From: Thermohalobaculum sp050043005
GTDB taxonomy: Bacteria; Pseudomonadota; Alphaproteobacteria; Rhodobacterales; Rhodobacteraceae
Direction of reading: 5' to 3'
DNA: 64,000 nucleotides
NCBI GenBank assembly: GCA_050043005.1
Contig: JBHJIZ010000130.1
Span: 1-64,000 of the forward strand
The notes below the pieces were generated by a model. That model saw only the letters and a list, made by a program, of their open reading frames with translations, was not told the origin of the DNA and made no database searches. Below, piece after piece: positions 9,495 to 18,332 of this stretch (position 1 is the stretch's first letter; every line of letters starts with the position of its first letter). A program made the position numbers and the translations under genes.

Positions 9495-12443
9495 ATGGCA
9501 GATATTCTCTGGTCGGACCTTCGGATGGAAAACGGGCTGGCGCCGGGACCGGACGATGTCTTCGTGGTGCAATCCGGCGACCGCGTAATCTTCGATGGCG
9601 CTGCGGGATCGCAGACTGTGAAGGGACTGGTCATCTATGGCACGTTCGAGGTCGAGGATGCGGATGGACCGTTCGAACTGACGACCGATTGGGCGGTTGT
9701 CGCGGGAGATGGCACGTTCCAGGTGGGCACGCCTGCTACACCTTATGCCGGGAAATTCACTCTAACACTGGCCGGCAAAGACAACACGAACGATGTGGAT
9801 CTGGCCGACTATCCGAACGGCCAGATGGTTATGAACATGGAGATCCGGGACAACAACGCGTTCCTGATGGCCATGGGCGACGGGGCAACAATCTCGATCC
9901 ACACGGACGACGCAGCCAAGGAAAGCTGGACCCAGCTTAACGGCACGGCCGAGGCGGGGGCGATACAACTGACTCTGGCAGACGCAACAGCTTGGCAAGT
10001 CGGCGACCGGATCGCAATCGCGTCGACCGATTTCAGCCTGGACCAGGCCGAGGAACGGACCGTCATTGCCGTCTCGGAAGATGGCAGGACCATCACACTC
10101 GATCAGCCTCTGGAATACATGCATTACGGTCAGATCGACCGATACGACGATCCCGATGGCGACGTACACATGCTCGACATGCGGGCAGAAGTCAGCTTGC
10201 TCAGCCGCGACGTCAAGATCCAGGGCGACATCGACTACGACCCGGGCACGCCGCTGACGGATCAGGACGATCAGTACGGCGGCCACACCATGGTTATGAA
10301 CGGCGGAGAGATGTACCTGTCAGGCGTTGAACTCGCATACATGGGACAAGCGGGGATACTGGGCCGCTATCCCGCGCACTGGCACCTGAACGGCGATGTT
10401 TCGGGCCAATACATCCGCGACAGCTCGATCCATCACAGCTTCAACAAGGGCATAACGATTCACGGAACCGACAATGCCGAAGTGACCGGCAACGTGGTTC
10501 ACGAGACGATCAGCCATAGCTACTATTTCGAGGATGGGACCGAGACCGGTAACACGTTGGCCGGCAACCTTGGCATGGGCGCGCGCGAGCCCGGTCGGTT
10601 TGGCGAGATCCGCGGCGCGAACGACGACAATCCATCGAATTTCTATGTCACGAACGGCGCGAACACACTGACCGGCAATCATGCCGCGGGCTCCGAGGAC
10701 AAGGGCTTCTATTTCAGCCTGACCGGCGGCGACTCCCGCGCGTTCGACACCTTCACCGACAACGCCGCGCATTCAGCCGCTGGCCGCGGGTTCTATTTGA
10801 ACCACGGCGGACTGATCCAGGACGGCAGCCCCCAGGGCAGCCAGGAACAACCGCAGAAAGTCGATCCTTGGTTGGTCGAAGGCCTGACGCTCTACAAAGC
10901 CGATGGTGCCTATGTGCGCGGGGTCGAGGGCACCTTCACGAACTCGGCCTTCGCGGAAATGGAAAGCAACGCCCGCTTTCGTCTGAACCAGACCATCGAA
11001 GACAGCCTGATCGTTGGACGGTCGAACAACATCGGCAATCCCGACACGGCCGAGGAAATCGCCGCAGGCAGGTCGTTGCCGGACGGCGACGGCAACTTCC
11101 AGGGCTTTCAACTCTATGATGGTCCGGGCGGGCTCTCGAACGTGATGTTCGACGGATTCGAGGGCGATGACACCGCCATCGAAACGTCGAACGCCATCCA
11201 CAAGACGGCGTCGTTCTTCACCGAGGGCATCACCTGGGGTGAGAACATCGACGAAGCCAGCAAGCTGGATATTGACGGTGGCGGCAATGCCATCGGCAAT
11301 GACGGCTGGGCGCGCGGTATCGTCGACATTGACGGCAGCCTGACCGGCTTTCCGGGTGCAATGATCTACCAGCACAGCCGGGATCGCGACGGGTCCGAGG
11401 CGTTCAATGCCGGAGAGATCTATGAAGTGGTCGAAGACTGGGGCGCGATCATCACCTATGGCCAGTCCAGCGGCACGCTGCGGATCGACAATGGCGGCTC
11501 AGACGAGGACAACGATGGCGGCAACAACGGCAGTGCCGCGGACGACCTGTCTATAACGCGTTCAGACGGTGAATACGCCAACAACCTGCGCAAACAGATC
11601 CCAGTTTTTTCAGAGTACACATACGAGATCGACTATCGGTCGATCGATGACCAGTTCCGGCTTTACCTGCACGACATGGACTGGGGTGACAGCGTCGTCG
11701 TCAACCTGGGTCCGGTGCCGGTCACGTCGTCCTTCACGATCGATGACCCATATTCCGATGTAGCGTGGGAGGCTCGGGAAGTGTCCTCGATGGACATGCT
11801 CGGCGCCTCGCCCGATACGGCGGTGTTCCAGGATGCGGACGGCCAGGTGCATGTCAAACTGGTGGCACAGATGGCCCATGGCTATCTTTGGCCGCAGCCG
11901 GGCGAGACTTTCAATGACACGCTGCATTCCGGCGTGACGGTGCTGGTCGACACAGAAGCCGGAGTCGACCTCGACGCTCTGGTCTTCGATGACCCTCAAC
12001 CGGACGAAGCTCTGCCGCCGCTACCATATGCCGAGGGCCAGGGCCCGCAACCGGACCCCGAACCGGAGGTGGTGTTCTCGGTAATGGACGGGATCAGCGA
12101 TCAGTTTGTGGACTCTGATCTCACAGACGGCGAGGTTATCTACGGCACTGGCATCAACATCGTTGCGACACCCGAGTTCGATATCGGTAGCGCGGTGTTC
12201 TATTTGAACGGCGAAAAGGTGCAGACAGAGAACAAGTCTGCCTATGCACTGTTCGGCAATCGCGGCGACAACTTTGCTGCCGGAGATCTCGAGGACGGGA
12301 CATATGAACTCGAGGTCGCGTTCTACTCCGAAAAGCGCGGGCGCGGTGATCTGCTCGCAGCCCACGATGTGACATTCACGGTCAGCAACGATCTGGACGA
12401 CGTGGCGGCGTTCGATTTTACCCAGGATTCGTTGCTGCTCTGA
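9495..12443 (+). CDS. G8-domain and right-handed beta-helix protein (CEMIP/TMEM2-like), probably secreted
   Basis: A 982-aa acidic protein. The N-terminal ~120 residues match the G8 domain pattern (a DDVFVVQSGDRVIFDG start, then GLVIYGTFEVED). Then comes a parallel beta-helix with the conserved GRYPAHWHLNGD and SFNKGITIHGTDNAEVTGNV segments found in animal CEMIP/TMEM2 hyaluronidases and their bacterial relatives. A DEDNDGGNNG-type acidic linker follows near residue 680. The C-terminal ~110 residues form an Ig-like carbohydrate-enzyme accessory domain (AVFYLNGEKVQTENKSAYAL). There is no N-terminal signal peptide and no RTX nonapeptide array, so a type I-like export route is only a guess. Start ATG 9495 has GGGAGGGG before it. 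Polysaccharide binding or cleavage is inferred. Confidence 0.82.
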   Translation: MADILWSDLRMENGLAPGPDDVFVVQSGDRVIFDGAAGSQTVKGLVIYGTFEVEDADGPFELTTDWAVVAGDGTFQVGTPATPYAGKFTLTLAGKDNTNDVDLADYPNGQMVMNMEIRDNNAFLMAMGDGATISIHTDDAAKESWTQLNGTAEAGAIQLTLADATAWQVGDRIAIASTDFSLDQAEERTVIAVSEDGRTITLDQPLEYMHYGQIDRYDDPDGDVHMLDMRAEVSLLSRDVKIQGDIDYDPGTPLTDQDDQYGGHTMVMNGGEMYLSGVELAYMGQAGILGRYPAHWHLNGDVSGQYIRDSSIHHSFNKGITIHGTDNAEVTGNVVHETISHSYYFEDGTETGNTLAGNLGMGAREPGRFGEIRGANDDNPSNFYVTNGANTLTGNHAAGSEDKGFYFSLTGGDSRAFDTFTDNAAHSAAGRGFYLNHGGLIQDGSPQGSQEQPQKVDPWLVEGLTLYKADGAYVRGVEGTFTNSAFAEMESNARFRLNQTIEDSLIVGRSNNIGNPDTAEEIAAGRSLPDGDGNFQGFQLYDGPGGLSNVMFDGFEGDDTAIETSNAIHKTASFFTEGITWGENIDEASKLDIDGGGNAIGNDGWARGIVDIDGSLTGFPGAMIYQHSRDRDGSEAFNAGEIYEVVEDWGAIITYGQSSGTLRIDNGGSDEDNDGGNNGSAADDLSITRSDGEYANNLRKQIPVFSEYTYEIDYRSIDDQFRLYLHDMDWGDSVVVNLGPVPVTSSFTIDDPYSDVAWEAREVSSMDMLGASPDTAVFQDADGQVHVKLVAQMAHGYLWPQPGETFNDTLHSGVTVLVDTEAGVDLDALVFDDPQPDEALPPLPYAEGQGPQPDPEPEVVFSVMDGISDQFVDSDLTDGEVIYGTGINIVATPEFDIGSAVFYLNGEKVQTENKSAYALFGNRGDNFAAGDLEDGTYELEVAFYSEKRGRGDLLAAHDVTFTVSNDLDDVAAFDFTQDSLLL

Positions 12444-12631
12444 AATCAGGTCGCGGAGCAGCTCATTTTCATTCCTGAACCACGACGCCAAAGCTTAAGC
12501 GCTACTCGGTGAGCGATTGAGGATTCTTTACCAGAGCGATCCCGCTCCTGCTTGGTAGCCCTCGCTCGACACAGTAGTGAAACGAAGCAAGGTTCGGCTA
12601 AGAAAGTTGCAGCCTAACTTCCCGAAAACAA

Positions 12632-12707
12632 TGGTGAGCCCGACAGGATTCGAACCTGTGACCCACTGATTAAAAGTCAGTTGCTCTACCAACTGAGCTA
12701 CGGGCCC
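12632..12707 (-). tRNA. tRNA-Lys (TTT anticodon)
   Basis: A 76-base cloverleaf on the minus strand. The acceptor arm GGGCCCG pairs with CGGGCTC, with one G-U pair. The D-arm is GCTCAGTTGGTAGAGC, the anticodon loop ACTTTTAAT has anticodon TTT, and the T-arm is ACAGG-TTCGAAT-CCTGT. The discriminator is A and the 3' CCA is encoded in the DNA. The stretches on either side (12444-12631 and 12708-12876) hold no gene I can support. Confidence 0.97.
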
Positions 12708-12876
12708 ACGCGCGGCGCGGTTTAGTCGCCAGCGCCGGGCGGGTCAAGGCGGCAATCCCGCAAATCGGGGTTGTCGGATAACTGGCTAGCATCAGAAGGC
12801 CGATAGGTGGTGCCAGCGAGCCGACGCAATCCAGAAAGAGAGTGCGGGGCGGGACGGCATCCCGCAGGTTGTCGCT

Positions 12877-13782
12877 ATGGAACGGGCAGCACCAACCGGA
12901 CTCTCCTCAACTGGCAGCGGCGGCTTCTGGATGGTCCTGTCGTGCGCGCTGCTTGCTGGCGGCGCCGCACTTGGCCGATACGTCGCGTTAGAGGGCGTGC
13001 CGACCTTTCAAACCGTTTTTCTGCGGTTGGCCTTTGCAATACTGGCCTTTGCGCCACTGCTCATGGTTCGTGGCACTGAACTGCTGCACACCAAACACCT
13101 AAACCTCTATATCCTGCGCGTTTTCGTTGGTCTGTTCGGGATGACGACATGGTTTGCCGCTCTCAGCTACATCCCGGTCGGCGAGCTGCCTGCGATCGGA
13201 TTCCTTGCCCCGATTTTTGGCACAGTTGGAGCGGTTTTCCTTTTGCGCGAAGTGGTTGGCTGGCGGCGCTGGAGTGCCACTCTGGTCGGACTGCTGGGAG
13301 CACTCGTCATCCTGCGTCCGGGCGTCAATGAACTCGACATCGGCACATGGCTCGCCATCGCAGCAGCGTTCGGCATGGCTATGGCGGGCTTGTTGGTGAA
13401 AAACCTGACGGGCAAGGACGACCCGGACAAGGTTGTACTGATCGCGCTCTGCCTGCAGGCACCAGTCGCGCTGATCCCAGCGATCATCGTCTGGCAACCG
13501 ATCAGCCTTGAGACTTGGGGCGTTTACGCGGTGATGGGTCTTTGCGGAATGCTTGGCCACATAACGTTGACAAGGGCCTTTCGCGCGGCCGATGCGTCCG
13601 TTGTCATGTCGCTGGAATTCGCGCGACTTCCGTTTGCCGTCCTCTACGGTTTCGCAATGTTCGGAGAGCTGATCGACCTGTGGACATGGGTCGGAGCCGG
13701 GATCATCTTTGCGGCAGCACTCTATACCGCACACCGTGAACGTGTGCGCAGACGCACCGAACCGGAGCCAATCCGAGAGTAG
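12877..13782 (+). CDS. EamA/DMT-family transporter
   Basis: A 301-aa inner-membrane protein with ten predicted hydrophobic helices arranged as two five-helix EamA repeats, the usual size for the drug/metabolite transporter family. Typical features are GGAALGRYVALEGVPTFQ in helix 1 and the ELPAIGFLAPIFGTVGAVF segment. The C-terminal tail is charged (HRERVRRRTEPEP). Members export or import small metabolites such as amino acids or cofactors; no substrate can be assigned. It is monocistronic and faces the converging pentapeptide gene ten bases downstream. Confidence 0.88.
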   Translation: MERAAPTGLSSTGSGGFWMVLSCALLAGGAALGRYVALEGVPTFQTVFLRLAFAILAFAPLLMVRGTELLHTKHLNLYILRVFVGLFGMTTWFAALSYIPVGELPAIGFLAPIFGTVGAVFLLREVVGWRRWSATLVGLLGALVILRPGVNELDIGTWLAIAAAFGMAMAGLLVKNLTGKDDPDKVVLIALCLQAPVALIPAIIVWQPISLETWGVYAVMGLCGMLGHITLTRAFRAADASVVMSLEFARLPFAVLYGFAMFGELIDLWTWVGAGIIFAAALYTAHRERVRRRTEPEPIRE

Positions 13783-13792
13783 AAATCAAGGG

Positions 13793-14614
13793 TCACTCGG
13801 AAGAGCAAATCGGGATCGTCAGCCCATCCGGCAAACGTGTTTCGGCATCGCCGCACGCCATATCCAACTGATCTTGATTGAGACCGCGCGCCGTCGATAG
13901 GTCGGCCCCCGCGAACCGCGTTCGACGCAGCAGCGCGTCAGCCAGATCCGCATCGCGAAGATCCGCGCCGGTCATGTCGGTGCTTGAGAGTCGCGCATTC
14001 CGCAAGTCCGCCTTGAGCAGCGTGCTTTCACTGAGATCCGCACGATCCAGATCCGCCCCGCTCAGCCGTGCCTTGCTGAAGTCGGCACCGGACAGACTTG
14101 CGCGCTCAAGGTCCACGCGGTCCATCTTGGCGGCAACGAAAACAACCCGCGCGCCACGCACACGGCGCAGGAACGCCGCCCGAAGATCCGCTTTCGTAAA
14201 GTCGGCTCCGTCGATCTCGGCATTGGCGAAATCGGTATCTCTTAGGTCCGTGTCCCGGAAAACGGATCCGGTCAGAACGGACTTCTCGAGATCCGCATCC
14301 CGCATCCGAGCACCTGTGAAGTCTGCTCCGACGGCCGTCGACTGCTCCATCTCGACGCGTTGCATCCGCGCATCGTGGAAGATCGCATCCGGCAGAGTCG
14401 ATGACTTGAGATCCGCCTCAATCATCCGCGCATCGGTGAAGTCTGCCTTTTCAATGGAGAGCTCCCGCAATGACGCCCGGTCAAGATTGCAGTCGGGGCA
14501 TCCGGCATTTGCCACGATTTCGGTCGCGGTGTCGGCGCGTGCAGGTTCGGCAAACAAAGCGATTGCGAGCAGTCCACCAAGCACACCTGAAGCCCATCTA
14601 CCCACCCGCATCAT
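13793..14614 (-). CDS. Exported pentapeptide-repeat protein
   Basis: About 273 aa. An N-terminal signal peptide (GVLGGLLAIALFAEPARA) is followed by some twenty-five A(D/N)LXX pentapeptide repeats, for example GADFSKARLSGADLDRADLS, which should fold as a right-handed quadrilateral beta-helix. A short Cys pair (CPDC) precedes the repeats. The C-terminus (RGLNQDQLDMACGDAETRLP) is a recurrent ending in alphaproteobacterial members. The frame is open from a TTG at 14620, but ATG at 14614 is the more likely start. Periplasmic location is inferred from the signal peptide. No enzymatic function is expected; some family members mimic DNA or protect partners. Confidence 0.85.
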   Translation of the reverse strand: MMRVGRWASGVLGGLLAIALFAEPARADTATEIVANAGCPDCNLDRASLRELSIEKADFTDARMIEADLKSSTLPDAIFHDARMQRVEMEQSTAVGADFTGARMRDADLEKSVLTGSVFRDTDLRDTDFANAEIDGADFTKADLRAAFLRRVRGARVVFVAAKMDRVDLERASLSGADFSKARLSGADLDRADLSESTLLKADLRNARLSSTDMTGADLRDADLADALLRRTRFAGADLSTARGLNQDQLDMACGDAETRLPDGLTIPICSSE

Positions 14615-14767
14615 GCGCAAATTCCCGTTTCTCGTTCATCATACCAGCAGGATACGCGGCAAAGTGGGGCCACACCAGCCCGGTCAGCCTGATGAGCATT
14701 TTGTTTGACAACAAAGCATCGGCACGCGCACGTTTTTGCTGCGCTGCAAGATGGCTGTGGGGAAAGC

Positions 14768-16300
14768 ATGGATACACCGGCGGGACAGACGGCCTTGTTC
14801 GAGGCCAGAGACGTCTCGAAGCTGTTCGGCACGTTCGCCGCGAATGACAAAGTCTCGCTCGTCGTTCAGCGTGGAGAAAAACACGCGCTTTTGGGTGAGA
14901 ACGGGGCCGGCAAATCCACGCTGGTCAAGATGATGTACGGCGTAATGCAGCCGACATCGGGACAGTTCTTTTGGCGTGGGCAGCAGGTCACGATCCCCAA
15001 GCCCGCCGCGGCACGCGAAATGGGCATCGGTATGGTGTTTCAGCATTTCTCGGTCTTCGACGCGCTCAACGTGGCCGAAAACATTGCACTTGCACTGCCG
15101 CCGCAGTCGATGCGCGGCCTGTCCGACAGCATCGCCGAGGTGTCCGAGGCCTACGGTCTGGCAATCGATCCGGAACGCGCGGTCCACACGCTCTCGGTCG
15201 GTGAAAAGCAGCGGGGCGAGATCATCCGCTGCCTCTTGCAGTCGCCGCAGCTTCTGATCATGGACGAGCCGACTTCGGTTCTGACGCCGCAGGAAACCCA
15301 GATCCTTTTCTCGACACTTAACCAACTGGCCGAAGACGGCTGCGCGATCCTCTATATCAGCCACAAATTGGAGGAAGTGAAAACTCTCTGCGATACGGCG
15401 ACCATCCTGCGCCATGGCAAACTGGTAGCCCATTGCGATCCCGGTAAGAGCTCGGCGCGCGAAATGGCCGAACTGATGGTCGGCGACAACATCGCGAACT
15501 TGGCGCGGAACGGCGCGACGCAGCCCGGAGATGCGCGGTTGGAAATCACAGATCTGACGCTTCCTGCTGACGGGGATTTCGGCACGGCGCTGGATCGGAT
15601 CTCCCTGAAAGTCCACGCAGGCGAGATCGTCGGGATCGCAGGGATTGCCGGCGAAGGCCAGCCCGAGCTGATGGACGCGCTGACCGGTGAGCGGCTGGCC
15701 GGAACGCCCGCCACGATCCGCATGGATGGAGCGCCCCTCGGCCGCGCCGGACCTACGGATCGCCGGGCGGCAGGGGCTGCTTTCGTGCCAGAGGAACGCA
15801 ACGGTCATGCGGCGATCTCGGATCTTACGCTGTCCGAAAACGTTATCCTTGCCCACCATACCGCCGAAGGTGTGGCCGGTGGCGGCTGGATCGATTTCGG
15901 CAAGGCCGCCGATTGGACTCGCCGAATTCGCGAAGCCTTCGATGTGCGCGCGGGCGACGAGAACCCCGCTGCAGGGTCGCTTTCTGGCGGCAATCTTCAG
16001 AAGTTCGTCGTCGGGCGAGAGATTTTGCGCAAGCCCGGCGTTCTGATCGTCAGTCAGCCGACCTGGGGCGTGGACGCCGGGGCCGCCGCCGTGATCCGCC
16101 AGGCGCTGATCGATCTGGCGTGGGACGGTGCCGCGGTTCTGGTGATCAGCCAGGATCTGGAGGAAGTCTTCGCAATCTGCGACCGCATTGCGGTGATCTA
16201 TCACGGAACGCTGTCTTCGGCGAAGCCAGCCGCAGAGATGACAGCCGAAACCGTCGGTCTTCTGATGGCGGGCGGAACACTGGCGGAGGACGCGGCGTGA
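14768..16300 (+). CDS. ABC importer ATPase for purine bases/nucleosides (BMP-type, double domain)
   Basis: A 510-aa protein with two ABC domains, as in the YufO/NupO/RbsA layout. Domain 1 has an intact Walker A GENGAGKST (about residue 44), signature LSVGEKQR and Walker B LLIMDEPTSVL. Domain 2 has a degenerate Walker A region (GIAGEGQPEL) but a good signature, LSGGNLQKFVVGRE, and IVSQPTWGVDAG. ATG 14768 follows GGGGAAAG; a longer frame to 14705 lacks a ribosome site. It starts the purine operon and overlaps the first permease by four bases. The neighbouring xanthine dehydrogenase and guanine deaminase genes argue for purine transport, an inference from context. Confidence 0.9.
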   Translation: MDTPAGQTALFEARDVSKLFGTFAANDKVSLVVQRGEKHALLGENGAGKSTLVKMMYGVMQPTSGQFFWRGQQVTIPKPAAAREMGIGMVFQHFSVFDALNVAENIALALPPQSMRGLSDSIAEVSEAYGLAIDPERAVHTLSVGEKQRGEIIRCLLQSPQLLIMDEPTSVLTPQETQILFSTLNQLAEDGCAILYISHKLEEVKTLCDTATILRHGKLVAHCDPGKSSAREMAELMVGDNIANLARNGATQPGDARLEITDLTLPADGDFGTALDRISLKVHAGEIVGIAGIAGEGQPELMDALTGERLAGTPATIRMDGAPLGRAGPTDRRAAGAAFVPEERNGHAAISDLTLSENVILAHHTAEGVAGGGWIDFGKAADWTRRIREAFDVRAGDENPAAGSLSGGNLQKFVVGREILRKPGVLIVSQPTWGVDAGAAAVIRQALIDLAWDGAAVLVISQDLEEVFAICDRIAVIYHGTLSSAKPAAEMTAETVGLLMAGGTLAEDAA

Positions 16301-17412
16301 TTCTGCTCGAACCCAGAGAGCAACCCTCGCGCCTGCTCGCCGTCCTGTCACCCGTGGTCGCCATTGCGCTAATGCTGTTCGCGGGCGCGATCATGCTGGC
16401 AGCAATGGGTCAGCCGCCGCTTCAAGCGCTCTACGTCTACTTCTTCCAGCCGGTTCACGAGCTTTGGTTCTATCTGGTCCGGCCCGAGGAGCGCGCGATG
16501 TGGATCTACACGCCCTCGGAAGTGCTGGTGAAGGCCATTCCGCTCGCGCTGATCGGCGCCGGGCTCACGATTTGCTTCCGGGCCAATGTCTGGAACATCG
16601 GCGCCGCCGGTCAGTATACGCTGGGAGCGATCTTTGGCGGCGCCGCCGCATTGTATGGGCCAGAGGGCAGCCCGTGGCTGACACAGCCACTCTATCTCGC
16701 GGCGGGCGCTTTCGGCGGGCTGCTCTGGGCCGCAATCCCGGCACTTCTGCGCACGCGGTTCAATGCGAACGAGATCCTCGTCAGCCTGATGCTGACCTAT
16801 GTCGCAACACTTCTGTTGGACTGGCTCGTGCGCGGCCCGTGGAAAAGCCCCACCTCGTTCGGCTTCCCGGTCTCTGCCGACTTCACGGACAGCTACCTGC
16901 TACCAGTTCTGGTTCAGGGGACGCGCCTGCATCTTGGCTTGATCCTGGCGATCGTCATTGCCGTCGCCCTGGCCCTGATGATGGCCCGTACCTTACGCGG
17001 TTTCCGCGTTCGGGTGATTGGTGCCGCGCCGCGCGCGGGTGCCTTCGCAGGGTTTTCGCAATCGGGCACGATCTGGTTCGTGTTGTTGCTGTCGGGTGGT
17101 CTGGCGGGGCTTGCTGGCGCTATCGAAGTCAGCGCCACAATCGGCAAGCTCCAGCCCGAGATCTCCGCCAGTTATGGCTTCACGGCGATCATCGTCGCGT
17201 TTCTTGGCCGTCTAAACCCCGCTGGCGCACTTCTGGGCGCGCTGATCCTCGCCATCAGTTACATCGGCGGCGAGAACGCGCAGATCCTGCTGAAACTCCC
17301 AAAGAATGTGACCGGTATCTTCCAAGGGATGCTGCTGTTCTTCCTGCTCGCCTGCGACACACTGATCCGCTACCGAATCCGCTGGACGTCAGCCTCAGCG
17401 GGCGCCGCCTGA
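16297..17412 (+). CDS. ABC importer permease 1 (BMP/nucleoside type)
   Basis: A 371-aa membrane protein of the BPD_transp_2 family. About ten helices are visible, with the family motif FRANVWNIGAAGQY early and RFNANEILVSLMLTY in the middle. GTG at 16297 overlaps the ATPase stop (GTGA), with GGCGGAGGA seven bases upstream, which fixes the start within a much longer open frame. It pairs with the next permease to form the membrane channel of the purine importer. Confidence 0.9.
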   Translation: MILLEPREQPSRLLAVLSPVVAIALMLFAGAIMLAAMGQPPLQALYVYFFQPVHELWFYLVRPEERAMWIYTPSEVLVKAIPLALIGAGLTICFRANVWNIGAAGQYTLGAIFGGAAALYGPEGSPWLTQPLYLAAGAFGGLLWAAIPALLRTRFNANEILVSLMLTYVATLLLDWLVRGPWKSPTSFGFPVSADFTDSYLLPVLVQGTRLHLGLILAIVIAVALALMMARTLRGFRVRVIGAAPRAGAFAGFSQSGTIWFVLLLSGGLAGLAGAIEVSATIGKLQPEISASYGFTAIIVAFLGRLNPAGALLGALILAISYIGGENAQILLKLPKNVTGIFQGMLLFFLLACDTLIRYRIRWTSASAGAA

Positions 17413-18323
17413 TGGAACCCTTCCTGATCTCGATGATGATCGCGGCAACGCCGTTTCTGTTCGCCGGAATGGGAGAACTGGTCGCCGAGCGTTCGGGTGT
17501 TCTGAACCTCGGGGTCGAAGGCATGATGTTGATGGGGGCTGTCGCCGCCTTCGCAGTGTCCTGGAGCACTGGCAACTCGACGCTGGCCATTTTGACGGGA
17601 GCCTTCGCGGGTGGTCTCATGGCGTTGATTTTCTGCGTGATCGCGCTCAGCCTGTTGGCCAATCAGGCGGCCACGGGGCTTGCATTAACGATCTTCGGGG
17701 TCGGCGCTTCTGGGTTGATCGGCCAGAATTTCGTCGGTGAAGCGCTGGAGCCGTTGCAGAAACTCACGATCCCGGTGATGTCCGACAGCACGATGTTGGG
17801 CCGCGTTCTGTTCGCGCATGATGGCATGGTCTATCTTGCACTGGTGATGGCTGCGGCGGTCGCATGGTTCCTGTCGCTATCGCGCGCGGGACTGGAACTG
17901 CGTGCTGTCGGCGACAGTCACACCAGCGCCCACGCGCTCGGCCTACCCGTTATCCGCATCCGCTATGCCGCAACGATCTTCGGCGGCGCGATGGCCGGGC
18001 TGGGCGGCGCGTACTTGTCGCTAGCCTACACCCCGTTATGGGGGGAGAACATGACCAACGGGCGCGGCTGGATCGCACTGGCGCTGGAGGTCTTCGCGAC
18101 ATGGCGACCGTGGAGGCTCGTTGCAGGAGCCTACCTGTTCGCCACGGTCACACAGTTGCAATTCTACGGCCAAAACTGGGGGTGGCCCATACCCGCACAG
18201 TTCCTCGCCATGGCACCATATCTGGCGACCGTGGTGGCACTCGTGATCATCAGCCGAGACATTGGCTTGACCAAGGCAAACGCGCCCGCGTGTATCGGGC
18301 AGCCCTTCCGGGCAGAGCGCTGA
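17412..18323 (+). CDS. ABC importer permease 2 (BMP/nucleoside type)
   Basis: A 303-aa membrane protein of the same family with about eight to nine helices. The hallmark GELVAERSGVLNLGVEGMM is near the N-terminus and RSAGLELRAVG-like sequence (SRAGLELRAVGD) is in the cytoplasmic EAA-type loop. Its ATG shares one base with the stop of permease 1 (TGATG). The substrate-binding BMP lipoprotein that normally completes this importer is not encoded beside it or anywhere in the window. Confidence 0.9.
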   Translation: MEPFLISMMIAATPFLFAGMGELVAERSGVLNLGVEGMMLMGAVAAFAVSWSTGNSTLAILTGAFAGGLMALIFCVIALSLLANQAATGLALTIFGVGASGLIGQNFVGEALEPLQKLTIPVMSDSTMLGRVLFAHDGMVYLALVMAAAVAWFLSLSRAGLELRAVGDSHTSAHALGLPVIRIRYAATIFGGAMAGLGGAYLSLAYTPLWGENMTNGRGWIALALEVFATWRPWRLVAGAYLFATVTQLQFYGQNWGWPIPAQFLAMAPYLATVVALVIISRDIGLTKANAPACIGQPFRAER

Positions 18324-18332
18324 GAGGTCGCG

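Noticed and set aside
14684..16351. Long open frame antisense to the purine ABC ATPase
   Set aside because: A shadow frame caused by high GC; the sense frame has all ABC motifs and the antisense product has no family features.
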